Shown here: positions 33,064-44,493 of the stretch, piece by piece | How positions within the stretch are numbered: the stretch's first letter is position 1 | How the letters are laid out: each line of letters starts with the position of its first letter | NCBI GenBank assembly: GCA_024305745.1 | Contig: JAHRBS010000001.1 | Span: 1,240,001 to 1,304,000 of the forward strand | DNA length: 64,000 bases | Reading direction: 5' to 3' | From: Polyporus tsugae | Lineage: Eukaryota > Basidiomycota > Agaricomycetes > Polyporales > Polyporaceae | Program-made: the position numbers and the translations under genes | The notes under the pieces: generated by a model | What the model was told of the DNA's origin: nothing | The model's database searches: none | What the model saw: the letters and a program-made list of their open reading frames with translations, nothing else

Positions 33064-36000
33064 ATGGCGCAGCAGACCACTAACCTCAAGAAGCTTCAAG
33101 CTAAGATTTTCCGCGGCCAGAACGGCGACGACAAGAACGACGACAAAACCCCGAGGCCCGCCGACCCCTCTCAAGTCGGCGGCCTCACAATCAACATACC
33201 CAACCCCGTCCTCACCGCATCGGAGAGCGCCCAAAATGGCCCCAGTCCTCCCAAGATGCCCCAGGAGCAGACCACGCCCAAGCAAGGTGAAGAGAACGCG
33301 GACACCAGATCGTTCCGCCAGAGGACCCTCGAGCAGCTAGGGACAGAGTACCATGGTGCGGAACGCTTCCGTCTAGATCAGGAGTGCAGGAAGGAACTCC
33401 ACTGGAAGCGGTGGGGTCCATATCTAAGCGACAGGCAATGGGTGCGTCGTCTTTGATGCATCGCCTCCGCAGGGTACGCTAACGATTCGCGGGATCCACG
33501 CGTGTTGCGCGCATAGGCGACGGTCCGCGAGGACTACTCCGCGAACGGCGATGCATGGAGCCACTTCCCGCACGAGCACGCTCGCTCGCGCGTGTACCGC
33601 TGGGGCGAGGACGGCATCGCGGGCATATCCGACAACCATCAGCGACTCTGCTTCTCTCTGGCTCTCTGGAATGGCGAGGATCGTATGCTCAAGGAACGTC
33701 TGTTCGGCGTCACCGGACACCAGGGGAACCACGGCGAAGACGTCAAAGAGCTGTATTACTATCTCGACTCCACACCGACCCACTCGTACATGAAGTTCCT
33801 TTACAAGTACCCTCAGAAGGCATACCCATACGAGGAGCTTGTCCGCGAGAACGTAAACCGCGACCGGGACGTTTCGGAGTTCGAGATTTTGGATACGAAT
33901 GTGTTCGACGACGATCGTTATTGGGATGTGTTCATGGAGGTATGGCTTTTGGTCCTTTTAAGTCTGGTATCAATCTCATCTTGTTCTGCAGTATGCCAAA
34001 GACGAGCAGGACCCTGATAGCGTCTACGTCCGTATCACCACCTACAACAGGGGACCCGAACCCGCCACCCTTCACGTTGTCCCTCAGTTCTGGTTCCCCA
34101 ACACTTGGTCATGGTCCAATAACCCGCCTCCTAAGCCGTCAATGTGGGCATCAGGGGACGGTATTGTCGCTGCCCAGCATCCGACTCTTGGCAAGTATTA
34201 TCTGTACTGCCTCCCCTCGCCGCCTCCTGTCAACAACCATGGGGAGCTCCTGGTCGGCGAGAGCGGAGATCCTGAGGCAGTCGAGGCGGAGTTGCTTTTC
34301 ACGGAGAACAACACTAACTACCATCGCTTGTACGGTGGCCAGAACGAGACGCCGTACGTCAAGGACGCGTTCCACGACCACATTGTACCCTCCCACCGGC
34401 CTCAAGACGACGACGGGCTCCCGGGCTTCTTCCATACGAAGATCCGTTCAAGCTACGCACGACAGCGACGCGGGAGTGCTGACGAGAACACGAGTTCCGA
34501 AGAAGAGCAAGGCCCCCGTACACCGTTCCCCGCCGGGCCATCCTATGTCAACCCCGCCAAACGCGGCACTAAGTCTGCCGCTCATTACACCTTCCACGAC
34601 GTCCCCCCTCGCGGTGGCTGCGCCGTCGTCCGCCTAAAGCTCACGCCCCAGACTCCTCAAGAGGATCCTAGCATCGAGGATGAGGGCATCTTCGATGAGA
34701 CTGTCGAGGAACGGCGCGGGGAGGCAGACGAGTTCTATTCCGCACTCGTCCTGGGTCCCATCAGCGATGATCTCAAACAGATCATGCGCCAGGCGTTGGG
34801 TGGCATGCTTTGGACAAAACAATACTATCAGTTCATCCAGCACGATTGGCTCAAGGGTGACCCCGCTCAGCCCCCGCCACCGCCTGAGCGTAAGCATGTC
34901 AGGAATAAGGTACGTTGCATTATTACTGGTCTATTAGGTCATGAACTTATCGCGCCTTCACAGGACTGGAAACATATGTACATTGCAGACATCCTGTCTA
35001 TGCCCGACAAGTACGTCCTCCGTGATATGTGCGCACGTAATCTTGACTGATCGCCTCGATTAGGTGGGAATACCCCTTCTTTGCTGCATGGGATACGGCG
35101 TTCCATTGCATTCCGCTGGCCGTAGTCGACCCCACGTTTGCGAAGAAGCAGCTCGACCTGCTGACGCGCGAGTGGTACATGAAGCCCGACGGCCAGATCC
35201 CGGCCTATGAATGGAACTTTGGCGATGTCAACCCACCTGTACACGCTTGGTGAGCAATACTTTACGTGATGTGCGTTGTCCCGTCCTCACTTGGGTGCAG
35301 GGCGACCTTCCGTGTGTTCAAGATCGAGCGCAAATTGTACGGCCGCGAAGACGTGCAATTTTTGGAGCGCGTCTTCCAGAAACTGCTGTTGAACTTCACA
35401 TGGTAGGCGCAGACAATTTTCGGCCCTTTGGTCTTCGCTTATCATGTTCGCGATAGGTGGGTGAACCGGAAGGACCAAGGAGGTAACAACGTGTTCGAGG
35501 GAGGCTTTCTGGGCCTCGACAACATCGGGGTGTTCAACCGTTCGGAGCCACTTCCCACTGGCGGATCTCTCCGCCAGGCAGATGGTACGGCATGGATGGC
35601 GTTCTACTGCCTGAACATGTGAGTGGAATCTCTGGTGTCATGTTCCCGTTTCTCATATCCGTGTTCGACTTCGATGCTCGGCAGGTTGAACATCGCGCTA
35701 GAACTTGCGAAGCACAACCCGACGTACGAGGATATCGCGTCGAAGTTCTTCGAGCATTTCATCTTTATCGCCGACGCGATGACGTACCGCGACCAGGGCG
35801 GAGAGGATGAGCTCAGCCTGTGGAATGAGGAGGACGGGATGTATTATGACGCAATCCAGTTCGACAACGGGCACTCGATGCAGCTTCCCGTGCGCAGTCT
35901 GGTAGGGCTGATCCCGCTGTATGCGACGCTCGTACTGGAGCCTTCGGTCGTAGACCGTCTCCCGGGCTTCAAGAAGCGCATGGAGTGGTTCATCGATAAC

Positions 36001-37334
36001 AGGCCGGAAATGTCAGAGCGGAACATGGCCAACATGAAGGGTAGGTCCACCTCGATTGGATGATTGAGATGAACATTTGGGGTTGACTTGTCTTCCGATA
36101 GCTCGTGGGCGTGGCGAGCGTCGCCTGTTGGCCCTTGCCAGCAAGGAACGTTTGGTTAAGATTTTGGAGAAGATGCTTGACGAAGACGAGTTCCTCAGCG
36201 AGCATGGAATCCGTTCGTAAGTGACATTTGGCGCTGATGTGGAGATTATCACACTAATGCTGTCGCTTTCAGGTTGTCCAAGAAGCACAAGGATCAACCT
36301 TGGGGAATAGATGTCCACGGCGAGCGGTACGAAGTGAACTACTGGCCGGGAGACTCGAAATCAGGCATGTTCGGCGGAAACTCCAATTGGCGGGGTCCCA
36401 TCTGTAAGCATGCGTTCATCTGTCCATCCGTAACTAGCTCATTTCGAATCTGCCAGGGCTTGCTGTGAACTTCCTTCTCATCGAGAGTCTGCAACGCTTT
36501 CATCAGTTCTACGGCGAGGATGTCCAGGTCTGTCCGAGTTGCCGTTGTTGAATGTGGCCGCAGTGTCTCACGAGCGTGGGCTGTCGCCCTACAGGTGGAA
36601 TGCCCGACGGGGAGCGGGGATTACATGAACCTAGTGCAGGTCGCAGAAGAGATCCAGCACCGCATCATCCACATCTTTGGGCGGGACGTGGAGGGCAAGC
36701 GCGCCACCAACGGCGGCAATCCCAAGCTCGACCACGACCCGCACTTCCGCGACTACGTGTGGTTCTACGAGGTGCGTCTTTGCCTCGATGTGGTCCGCTC
36801 CCCTTCGACTTTGCGGATAGGGCTGAGAATGCTGATGCTGGCTGTTCGGTGGCAGTACTTCCATGCGGACGACGGGAGGGGCCTCGGGGCGTCCCATCAG
36901 ACGGGATGGTGAGGATCATCTGTTTGCATTGGTTTTGTGTGCCCGGTGCTGAAGCGCTTCCACAGGTCCGGTTTGGTTGCATATCATATCTTGCAGAGCG
37001 GCGCGACCTGCAGGCTGCCAAGGACTCCCAAGAGTGAGTGTCAAGACGTTAACTCCATGATCATCTGGGTTCGCGCGAACTGACGAACTCGTCCATTCAG
37101 CTCCTCGCAGTCTTGCTCATCATTACTTCGACGTGCGTCGCTTTGAGCCCATCTTCACAAGTGTTGCATACTGACCACCAGAACCACATACAGGAGACCA
37201 TTCCGCAATCGGAGTACGGGCACTCGGAGTACGGGCAATCGGAGTACGGCGACTCCGATGCTCAGTCGTTGTACAGCGCATATAGTACGGCAGATCTAAA
37301 CACTCTTGGTGACATATCCCCGGACGCCTTGTAG
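33064..37334 (+). CDS. GH63/MGH1-like glycoside hydrolase, related to yeast YMR196W
   Basis: Sixteen exons: 33064-33441, 33517-33939, 33992-34909, 34964-35010, 35064-35249, 35301-35402, 35457-35618, 35685-36040, 36102-36216, 36273-36403, 36457-36527, 36595-36771, 36856-36908, 36966-37033, 37101-37132, 37194-37334; 1119 aa. The (alpha/alpha)6-barrel part shows [85 protein letters not shown] and [14 protein letters not shown], as in GH63-superfamily proteins. Unlike the ER glucosidase I of that family there is no signal peptide or membrane anchor, so it is probably cytosolic. A disordered N-terminus of about 80 residues precedes the catalytic body. The C-terminus carries three QSEYG-type repeats. 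Substrate unknown. The last two small exons are the least certain. Confidence 0.88.
37206..37250 (+). repeat. Three 15-bp coding repeats (SEYG units)
   Basis: Units at 37206-37220, 37221-37235 and 37236-37250, coding [10 protein letters not shown] and QSEYG in the C-terminal tail of the GH63-like protein. Confidence 0.8.
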
Positions 37335-37790
37335 ACCGTGCCTATCAGCTCATGGCAGGACATTAGAGATGGAACCCTCCAGCCTACTCCATGACCCTGA
37401 TCATACGCATCCATTTTTCCGCGATCCATAGAATCTCACTGTATATCATATATCAGCACCCTTTTTCCATATCTCTTCTTTTCCAGTTTCTCGGACGTGG
37501 TAGCGTTGCACGAACACTAGAGGTTCTTGTTACATTCAAATTGTAGACATAGACCATGGTCCTGCTATTCAAATATTCACGAGTAGACATACGTATGACC
37601 TTGACAGTTGCAACGCCTCGATATCTATTTAGCTTTATATGATACCGCACGCTTCTGTTTCAGGGGTCGCTCAACGGGATAGCCATAGATATGAACAGGA
37701 ACGAACACCAGCTGCAGCTCTCAGGTGACGGCGCTGGCCACACACCCACCGATCGCGACTTGACCTGGAGCCGCCACCACCACCAACATC
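37335..37790. other. Intergenic, 3' UTR and promoter
   Basis: About 455 nt, relatively AT-rich in its first half. No coding segment recognised. Confidence 0.5.
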
Positions 37791-38721
37791 ATGGCGGCAG
37801 AAATAGCAAGGGGCGAGATCGTATTGCACTCTCCGGATGTGCACAACCCGCCAATCGACTTGTGCCTCGAAAGCTTCATGGGGACATGGTTTGGAACCTC
37901 ATGTTTTGGTCCTGGCCAGCGGCAGAGCACTAACGAGGATGGTATGTCGAAATGTACAGGCACGTCACACACTCGACGCTACCGCTTTGGAAGGTGTGTT
38001 GTCCGACTTGTGCACTCCCCAGTCCCCCGCAACGCAACAAGACCGTTTCACTCTAGTGTGGTGCGCCGGACGACTGACGATTGAGCAGTCTAGGAAGGAC
38101 GTTACGATCACGTACACGCTGAAGACACCTCCGTCCGCCGACGGGGCGGTCAAGTTCGACGACGTGGTCGAGTACCGCTCGAAATCCGACCCCCCTTCCT
38201 CCGCGCGGAGCCGCATCGTCGGCGTTGATACTCTAATCACCCAGTCAAACTCCAACGCCCCGCCGTCCTCTTCAGCGGCAGGCTCTCGACCCCCGTCGGG
38301 CGGCGGTTTCAACACCTCAGACGCCTCCTCCAGTGCAGCGCCCGCCACGTCGTCGCTGGCAAGCTCCGACCCTCCCTCGGCCCCAGACTCGGCCGCGAGC
38401 ACACGCAAGCCCGCCCAGACGCGGTACAAGTGGCGCGGCAAGGGCTGGTTGGCGGTCGCCTCCTCGCGCTGGCAGCTCCTGGGCTGCAGCGCGGACGCGT
38501 CGCCGGGCGGCACCGGCGCGTGGGCGGTGACGTACTTCGAGAAGACGCTGTTCACGCCCGCGGGGCTAGACATCTACGCGCGCACCGCGGACGGCCTCCC
38601 GGCGGACGTCGTGGTGGAGATCATCGCGAAGGCGAAGGGCCTCGGCGGGGATGTCGAGAAGCTCGCGGAGGGGTTCTTCGAGGTCGAACGGAGCGGGGTG
38701 GCTGGGAAAGGGACTGTATAG
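37791..38721 (+). CDS. Calycin/lipocalin-like protein with low-complexity insert
   Basis: Exons 37791-37888, 37960-37993, 38089-38721; 254 aa. The N-terminal part LESFMGTWHVTHSTLPLWKSRKDVTITYT (joined over two introns, read in parts) has the Gly-x-Trp start and strand pattern of small beta-barrel calycins. It continues with DDVVEYRSKS and IVGVDTLI, is interrupted by a Ser/Pro/Ala-rich insert of about 60 residues, and resumes with YKWRGKGWLAVASSRWQLLGC, GAWAVTYFEKTLFTPAGLDIYAR and a helical tail. Fungal homologues are mostly uncharacterised; binding of a small hydrophobic ligand is a guess from fold. No signal peptide, so probably intracellular. The first intron has an odd donor (GTTTGG), but the frame across it restores the conserved WHVTHSTLP segment. 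Confidence 0.68.
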
Positions 38722-40044
38722 GATGTTACGTTACCTGTGAAACGGTCTGGGTACTGTCGAGGAGGTTTGTGTGGAGTATGTCGATACCACTTGGCGTGGG
38801 GTTCCCGAAGCTCGACTCATAAGGTCGACTGGGGCTTCTTGTTAAACCACTGGCATTGTGCACCTAGTAGCGCTGACCCACTCCAAGGCTGTGGCTTTGG
38901 AATGCAACAGTTCTTATGATACCCATGTCGATACTTTGGACTAGCGCACTGGTAGATGCGATACCCAAACAATGTGGTTCTTGGATGCTCTAGACATGTT
39001 GGAAAACATACGCTCTCTCTATTTCCCCGGCGAACAAGGTTGACCGCCTTCCATGATGCATGAACGCTGGAGCGTAATAAGACCGCGAATCGAACGAGTC
39101 TTAGGCAGAGCACACACCATGACACGAACATAGAAGTAATGGGATAATGTATGTATTCGAATTCCGTGAAGGCCAGCCTAAGCAAACGATCGACTCTAGT
39201 AGATGATACACATAGTAGCCTGCTGCACAACACGATCGGCGAGCCGGGGAAGCGAGGGGAGGGACATCCCATGCCCCTGCCGCCTGCCCGCGGTGCACGC
39301 TCCGCAGATTATTATATTCTTCGGGAGACCAACCACGCGAGGGCGAGACGGCAGGGGACGATGGTACGGGGGCGTGGCGTTGGCGGGACATTGACACATT
39401 GAACATCGAGGGGCGGGGGTGAGGGCGTTGGTCGTTGCTGGTGCGTGGTGGTCGAGGAGGAGGGCAGATACCCGACACGAGGGGATGGCTATGAGTAGTG
39501 GGCGGGGACCCGCGGTGAGAGAGAGAGAGAGATGAAAGGAGAAGGAGCGTGAACGGATGGTGCTACAGCTCCAGACACCGATACAGAGAGAGGAAGAGAA
39601 CGCGTCCAGAACCGAGACGAGATGCGAGAGATGCAGGATGCAACGGATGACATCGACAGGCGGTCAAATATGAACAATGCACGTGCGCGAACAACGAACA
39701 TCGAGATGCACTAATGTAAAGGGAGAACGTGGAGAGGGACATGGATAAGGCAAATCACTCGAAGGATTGTACAGGTCGTGAGACACAGAGGCGCACACAG
39801 AGAGAGAGAGAGGTCAGATGAGCGAAGAGAAGGCAGAGACTGAAAAAACGAATGTGTGCATATGGTGCAGGTCCCCAGATATAAGGATATGTAATGTCAG
39901 GCGTCATAGGATAGTGATGATGGGATGGGTGAGAGCGGCTGCAGCGGGCAGGCATAGTCAGCAGGAGATGATGCGGAGCGAGACGCAGAGAGGTGAGGTT
40001 GATGTGACGCAGGACGGGAGACGAAGCTGAACGACCAGGCAAAC
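38722..40044. other. Intergenic, between convergent genes
   Basis: About 1.3 kb between the calycin-like gene and CDC24. AG-rich on the plus strand with short GA microsatellites near 39519-39532 and 39799-39812. No protein or RNA gene recognised; it probably contains a long CDC24 3' UTR. Confidence 0.5.
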
Positions 40045-43000
40045 TCATTGCACGTAGAGCGTGACCTGGTTGCCAGGCCTGAACGATTCGAATGCCATCT
40101 GCACGTCCTCCGTCGACCCCAACGACACCAGGTCCCCGTCCTCGTCCTTGTACTTCACGCGGAGGGGCCCGTCGTCTCGCCTGGGACCGCACAACCGGAT
40201 CTTCTTCCCGACCTTGTCGACGAGCTCGGAGTACTCGGTCGACCGCGGCACCTGGATCACAAAGATGTCTTCGTGGAAGTGCACCTTGATCTTGACAGGT
40301 GGCGACAGGCGAAGTTCCTCCTTGAGAGGCTGCGGCGGCAGCTGGTCGATGTGTCCCCGTATCGAGCGACCGGTGGACACACCCATGCCCGCCAATGACG
40401 ACTCGCTCGAACCGTACGGGGTGATCGGCGAGCTGCTGGTGTGTGGCGAGTAGTCCGCACTGTCAGTCGACTGGCTGGAGCCGCTCCCACGCTTGCTTGA
40501 CGACAGCGGGCCTTGCGACCACTCTGCCCGGTTCGACGCGGGAAGCGGGGGAGGGACCTGTTGTGGTGGAGGGTTGTACGCTTGTGGCTGACTCGCACTC
40601 CGTGAACGCATCGGTTGGTGGGTCGTCGGCGTGGGCATCGGACTCGCACCACGCGACTCGGGGCCATCGTATGCAGAACGAAGCCGCGTGGAGCTGAACT
40701 GGCTGCGAAGGGCGGGACGATGCGGTGCGAAGCTGGCGTCCGACGCGTAACTACCGGTGTGTCGAGACATGATGGGGCGCGCGGAGGCGGGTATCTGTTG
40801 GAACCCTCCGATGCCGCCAGACAGGGTGGGCGATACTGGGTGCCCGCTGTGGCGCGCGCTGTGCGGGTATGTGTAATCTGAACGTCTCTGATGACCCATA
40901 GGCGTGCCGCGACCTGATGCTGAGCCGGCGCTCGCGAGTGGGTAGTCCTCGTAATCGTCGTCCTGATCCATGTCGAAGCCATCATGTGGGGGATAGCCTT
41001 GGGGACCATGTGCATAACCATTTGCGTAAGGGTGCGCAGACGGCGGGGCGGCATGTTCCTCGCTAGCATAGGGATGACGCATGCGACCGTTGATGGACGC
41101 GGTGTGCGGAACGCCAGAGGGATAGCCGGAGGACCCGTTGGAGAACGTAGAGCTCCGCGAATCATGCGCGTACGACGAGTGTGCTGAGCGAACCTGAGGG
41201 GATGGGTTGGTACTGTTGGCTATCTGTGCAAGGCGGGAGACATCGCGGCCCGATGACCTCCGGTTCGCAGTCTCCTTGATGAGACGGTTTAGTTGGTTCT
41301 CCCAGTGCTTGAGCTGTTCCTCATTGCGGCAGCGGAGGGTGAAGAACTCGAGGTCATCGTCACCACGCCACCACACAGCAAGCGAATATTGCCCTGTGTA
41401 TGGGAGAGGACGGATTTAGCACACATTCACGCCATGATCGCAGCATGACTGACCTTGGGAAACCTTCGGCACGGCCTGAGTAACGTTGTTGAGGAAGATA
41501 CGTCCCTTGAGAAGGAGGGGCGTGCTCTTCTTCTTGTTTGACGGACCCGCTCCGGGAAGGCCGAAAGTTGATGGCGAGGCTGGTTTCTTCAGGATCGAGT
41601 TGCTCTTTCCCACCTTCTTGCCATTGCCCGGTTGAGGGATGTACTCCTTACAGCAAAGGATGATCTTCTCGAACAGGAACACATGATACTCGCGATCGAC
41701 CTCGGACTTGGTGACGCTGAAGATGTCGTCGAGGAGGAGAGCGCCGAAGTTGGAGATGTGGTGGCCCTTCCAGTCCTCGACGCGGCCTTCGAGGTTCTTG
41801 ACAGTCCCGTCATTCTCCGCACGTCGCTGAGCCTCATTGATCTTATCAGTGATGCGCTTAGCAGAGTCGACGCCAGCCTTGAGCTCGTCGACGTAAGGGT
41901 AGTCGGTATTGTTGACAGCCTTGAGCAGCGACTATCAAGGGGCACATGTGAGCATGTCAAGCGATGATGAAGAGGCCATGCTGGAAAGATACCTCGAGAA
42001 GGAGCGGATATTTGCAAATCCGCTGCACAGGCTTGATTAGGAAGGCGGGCAGTTCGCCTTTGACATTGATGATATGATTAAGCGCCTATCCGCCACACCG
42101 GGTCAGTAGCAGCACGCAACCAAGGAGACGCGATCGCGGCCCAACAGAACAGCCGAGAAGACTCGACGCACCGTGAGGTTGTGCTCTTCTTGGAGCATGA
42201 TCTCGGACGCCATGGTGTAGTTGGCACAGTAGGGTTCGTACACGGCAAATTCTTCCTCCTATTGTTCCGCATCGAGGCGTCCGATAGTCAGAAGAATACA
42301 ATAGCGCGTTTAGGCACGTATTGGAAGCACAATGGCAATGCCGCATTCAGTTACGCGCTCGAAGCATCGGAATACGGATCGACTCACATTCTCGGTGAAT
42401 GGGAGGCCCCACCGCTGGTCATGCCAAGGCAACTCTGCAATGCTCTCCACCTTGATGAGGAACTTTCGCTGAAAGTTCAATAGCTTGTTCAGACCAGGGA
42501 AGAGCAGATGGAGCGTGTCACGATCGAGGCAGGACACAGCTTCGTCGCAGTATTTCTGCCACGGCAAGCATTATCGTCAGTACTGGATCGCGCGCCGAAA
42601 AATGAAGGCCACGCACCTGCATGACTTCCAGGTCCTGCACATACTTCCGCTCCGTGTCGACGAGCTCTTTAATGATGTTGACCCGAGCACCGCCGGGCTC
42701 TATCGAGGGTGCCGCAAGGGAATTGTCGGACGTGAGGGACTCTGTAGACGCAAGAGCAGATGCAATCGTGGGAGACGAAGGTGCAGACTCGAGGAAGAGA
42801 TCATCCGGTAGCTGTTGCACAAGGTTGATCACGTTGCCGACGACCTTAACAATGCGGTGGATCAGCAGGTATAGAGCGTGTTAAGAGCGTGTGACGCACT
42901 CTGACGAAGCCGTCTGTGGAGTTACGGTCCCAAAGATCCCTGACGGTGAATCCTTCGCAGCCTGGCACTTGTTTCACATTCATGGCAAAAAGAGCGATGG

Positions 43001-43370
43001 CGTGCTTCTTGGTACGCTCGTTGGTGGGGTCGAACGAATGGACATCGGTTTCGACGGCGATGGGAGAGGAGGCGGACTGGGGGAGGAGGTTGAAGAGGTA
43101 GCACAGAGGGAGGCCGAGGGCGAATACGTCCCATAGTTGGGTTACGGGGTCAGTGGAACGCCTGGCGGAGTCTGGTTGAGCTGCGACGGAGAACCAGACG
43201 GAGAAGTCCTGGAGGTGCATTAGACGAGTGCGCAGGGACGAGCATTGCTGGTAGAGGGATGTGGACTGAGAGGCCGCCTTGTTGAGGAGGGTATGATTTG
43301 GGACGGGGGAATCGATTGTAGGAGGGAGTGACGCGACCATAGACTTTTTGCGGCCTGCGACAGTGGCCAT
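40045..43370 (-). CDS. CDC24: Cdc24, guanine nucleotide exchange factor for Cdc42
   Basis: Seven exons: 43370-42900, 42844-42617, 42555-42388, 42258-42172, 42085-41993, 41931-41454, 41393-40045; 957 aa. Activates Cdc42 at sites of polar growth. Domains in order: calponin-homology-like (about 45-150), Dbl-homology from about 210 (IIKELVDTERKYVQDLEVMQ, LNKLLNFQRKFLIKVE, and FLIKPVQRICKYPLLLE as the most conserved helix), PH domain (FGALLLDDIFSVTK, HVFLFEKIILCCKE, WRGDDDLEFFTLRC), a long Ser/Pro/Gln-rich linker, and a C-terminal PB1 domain (about 870-957: KIKVHFHEDIFVIQVPRSTE, KYKDEDGDLVSLGSTEDVQ), which in yeast binds the Bem1 scaffold. The start at 43370 is preferred over an in-frame ATG at 43559, whose extension is Pro/Phe/Ser low complexity in a promoter-like repeat. 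Confidence 0.94.
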
Positions 43371-43496
43371 GGTGTGGTCGAGGACGGGAGAAGGCCTCGG
43401 GAGAGGGGGAGAGGGGAGGAGAGCAGGGTAGTGGACGGTCACTTGAGGGATGGGGGATAGAGACGGGACGGGAATCTGAGTTGACTGACCGCGCGA

Positions 43497-43535
43497 ATGG
43501 GATGGGAATGGGAAATGGGAAATGGGAAATGGGAG
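43497..43535. repeat. Short GGGAAAT tandem repeat upstream of CDC24
   Basis: About five units of GGGAAAT or close variants (GGGAT, GGGAAT). It lies about 130 nt upstream of the CDC24 start. G-rich on the plus strand. Confidence 0.7.
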
Positions 43536-44218
43536 GCGAAAACGCCTGGAAGCACCCAATCAACTCCGCTTCCTGTGTGGCCCTGTTTGGCTCAGATCCC
43601 ACATCGGGCCGCCTCTGATCTCCCCGACGCCCCGCCATCGCCTCCAACTGCCCGCCGGCGCCCCGCCGCCCACCCCGCCTCTCATCCGGATCCGCCGCAC
43701 ACAGTGACAAACCCGGCTCCCTTCCCCCGCCCGCTCCACCGGCGTTCACACATCGACGGCGCCTCCAGCGCAGTCATCCCATCCACCCATTTCTCGCCTT
43801 CGTTTCTCAGCAGTCCTCGCCGCCTTGCCCATCCATTGCTGCCGCCGGCCGATCGACAGAAGAATCGTCTCGCCCGTTCCCTCTTCTTTTCCTGTCTTGC
43901 TTATGTACCCTTTCCTCGCACGCCTCTCTTATTCACTGCTTGCTAATTTCTGAGCGCGTCTGTCCCGTTCTTTCTCCATTTCACGACGCCCGCACTCGCC
44001 GACCGGCTTCGCAACACGTACAGTACTAACAGGGTGCGCAACAACACATCTTGACCGTCGTCGTTACCAACTTGATACGACCAGCTCCATTCATTCTTTC
44101 TCCGTCAGCCTTCAGTGCGTCCATCGTGGATATCCATCACCCGCTTTCGGGAGCGCGGCGCGAATCACGACCCCGTTCAATAGCCGTTAGCCTCCAACTG
44201 CGCAGGAATCGACCCCTC

Positions 44219-44493
44219 ATGCCTCCAATCGCGAGAGTGTTGCGTTCTCACCGCGAGCGCCGCTCTCCTTCGCAGCGATGGATGTCCAGTGAGCATCCAT
44301 CCTCTCTCGATGGCTTGACCAGTTGTGGCTGCTCTCCTCTTCTTCCATCACTGTTTCAGGCAATCGCGTGAGAGCCGCTGTACCTGCTAATTACACCAAC
44401 AGCATACGTGCCGGCCCCGCAACTGTCGAGATGTCCCTCAAGTCCGTTCTGAACGCGATCCAGCAATCAGGCGGAGAAACATCACCTTCGTGA
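44219..44493 (+). CDS. Possible small basic protein, unknown function
   Basis: ATG at 44219, exon to 44288 (donor GTGAGC), acceptor TTTCAG at 44359, second exon 44360-44493 ending TGA; 67 aa. The first exon is Arg-rich (ARVLRSHRERRSPSQRWMS) and the second reads VRAAVPANYTNSIRAG then MSLKSVLNAIQQSGGE. Splice sites are good and the second exon looks like coding sequence, but there is no family match and the piece could also be the end of a longer gene or chance. Confidence 0.25.

Noticed and set aside
39515..39812. GA-rich repeats as a possible regulatory element
   Set aside because: Two short GA microsatellites only; ordinary low complexity in a 3' intergenic region.
43371..43559. Upstream in-frame ATG for CDC24 at 43559
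   Set aside because: The added 63 residues are low complexity coded by a GGGAAAT tandem repeat and a promoter-like stretch; Cdc24 homologs start close to MATVAGRKKS.
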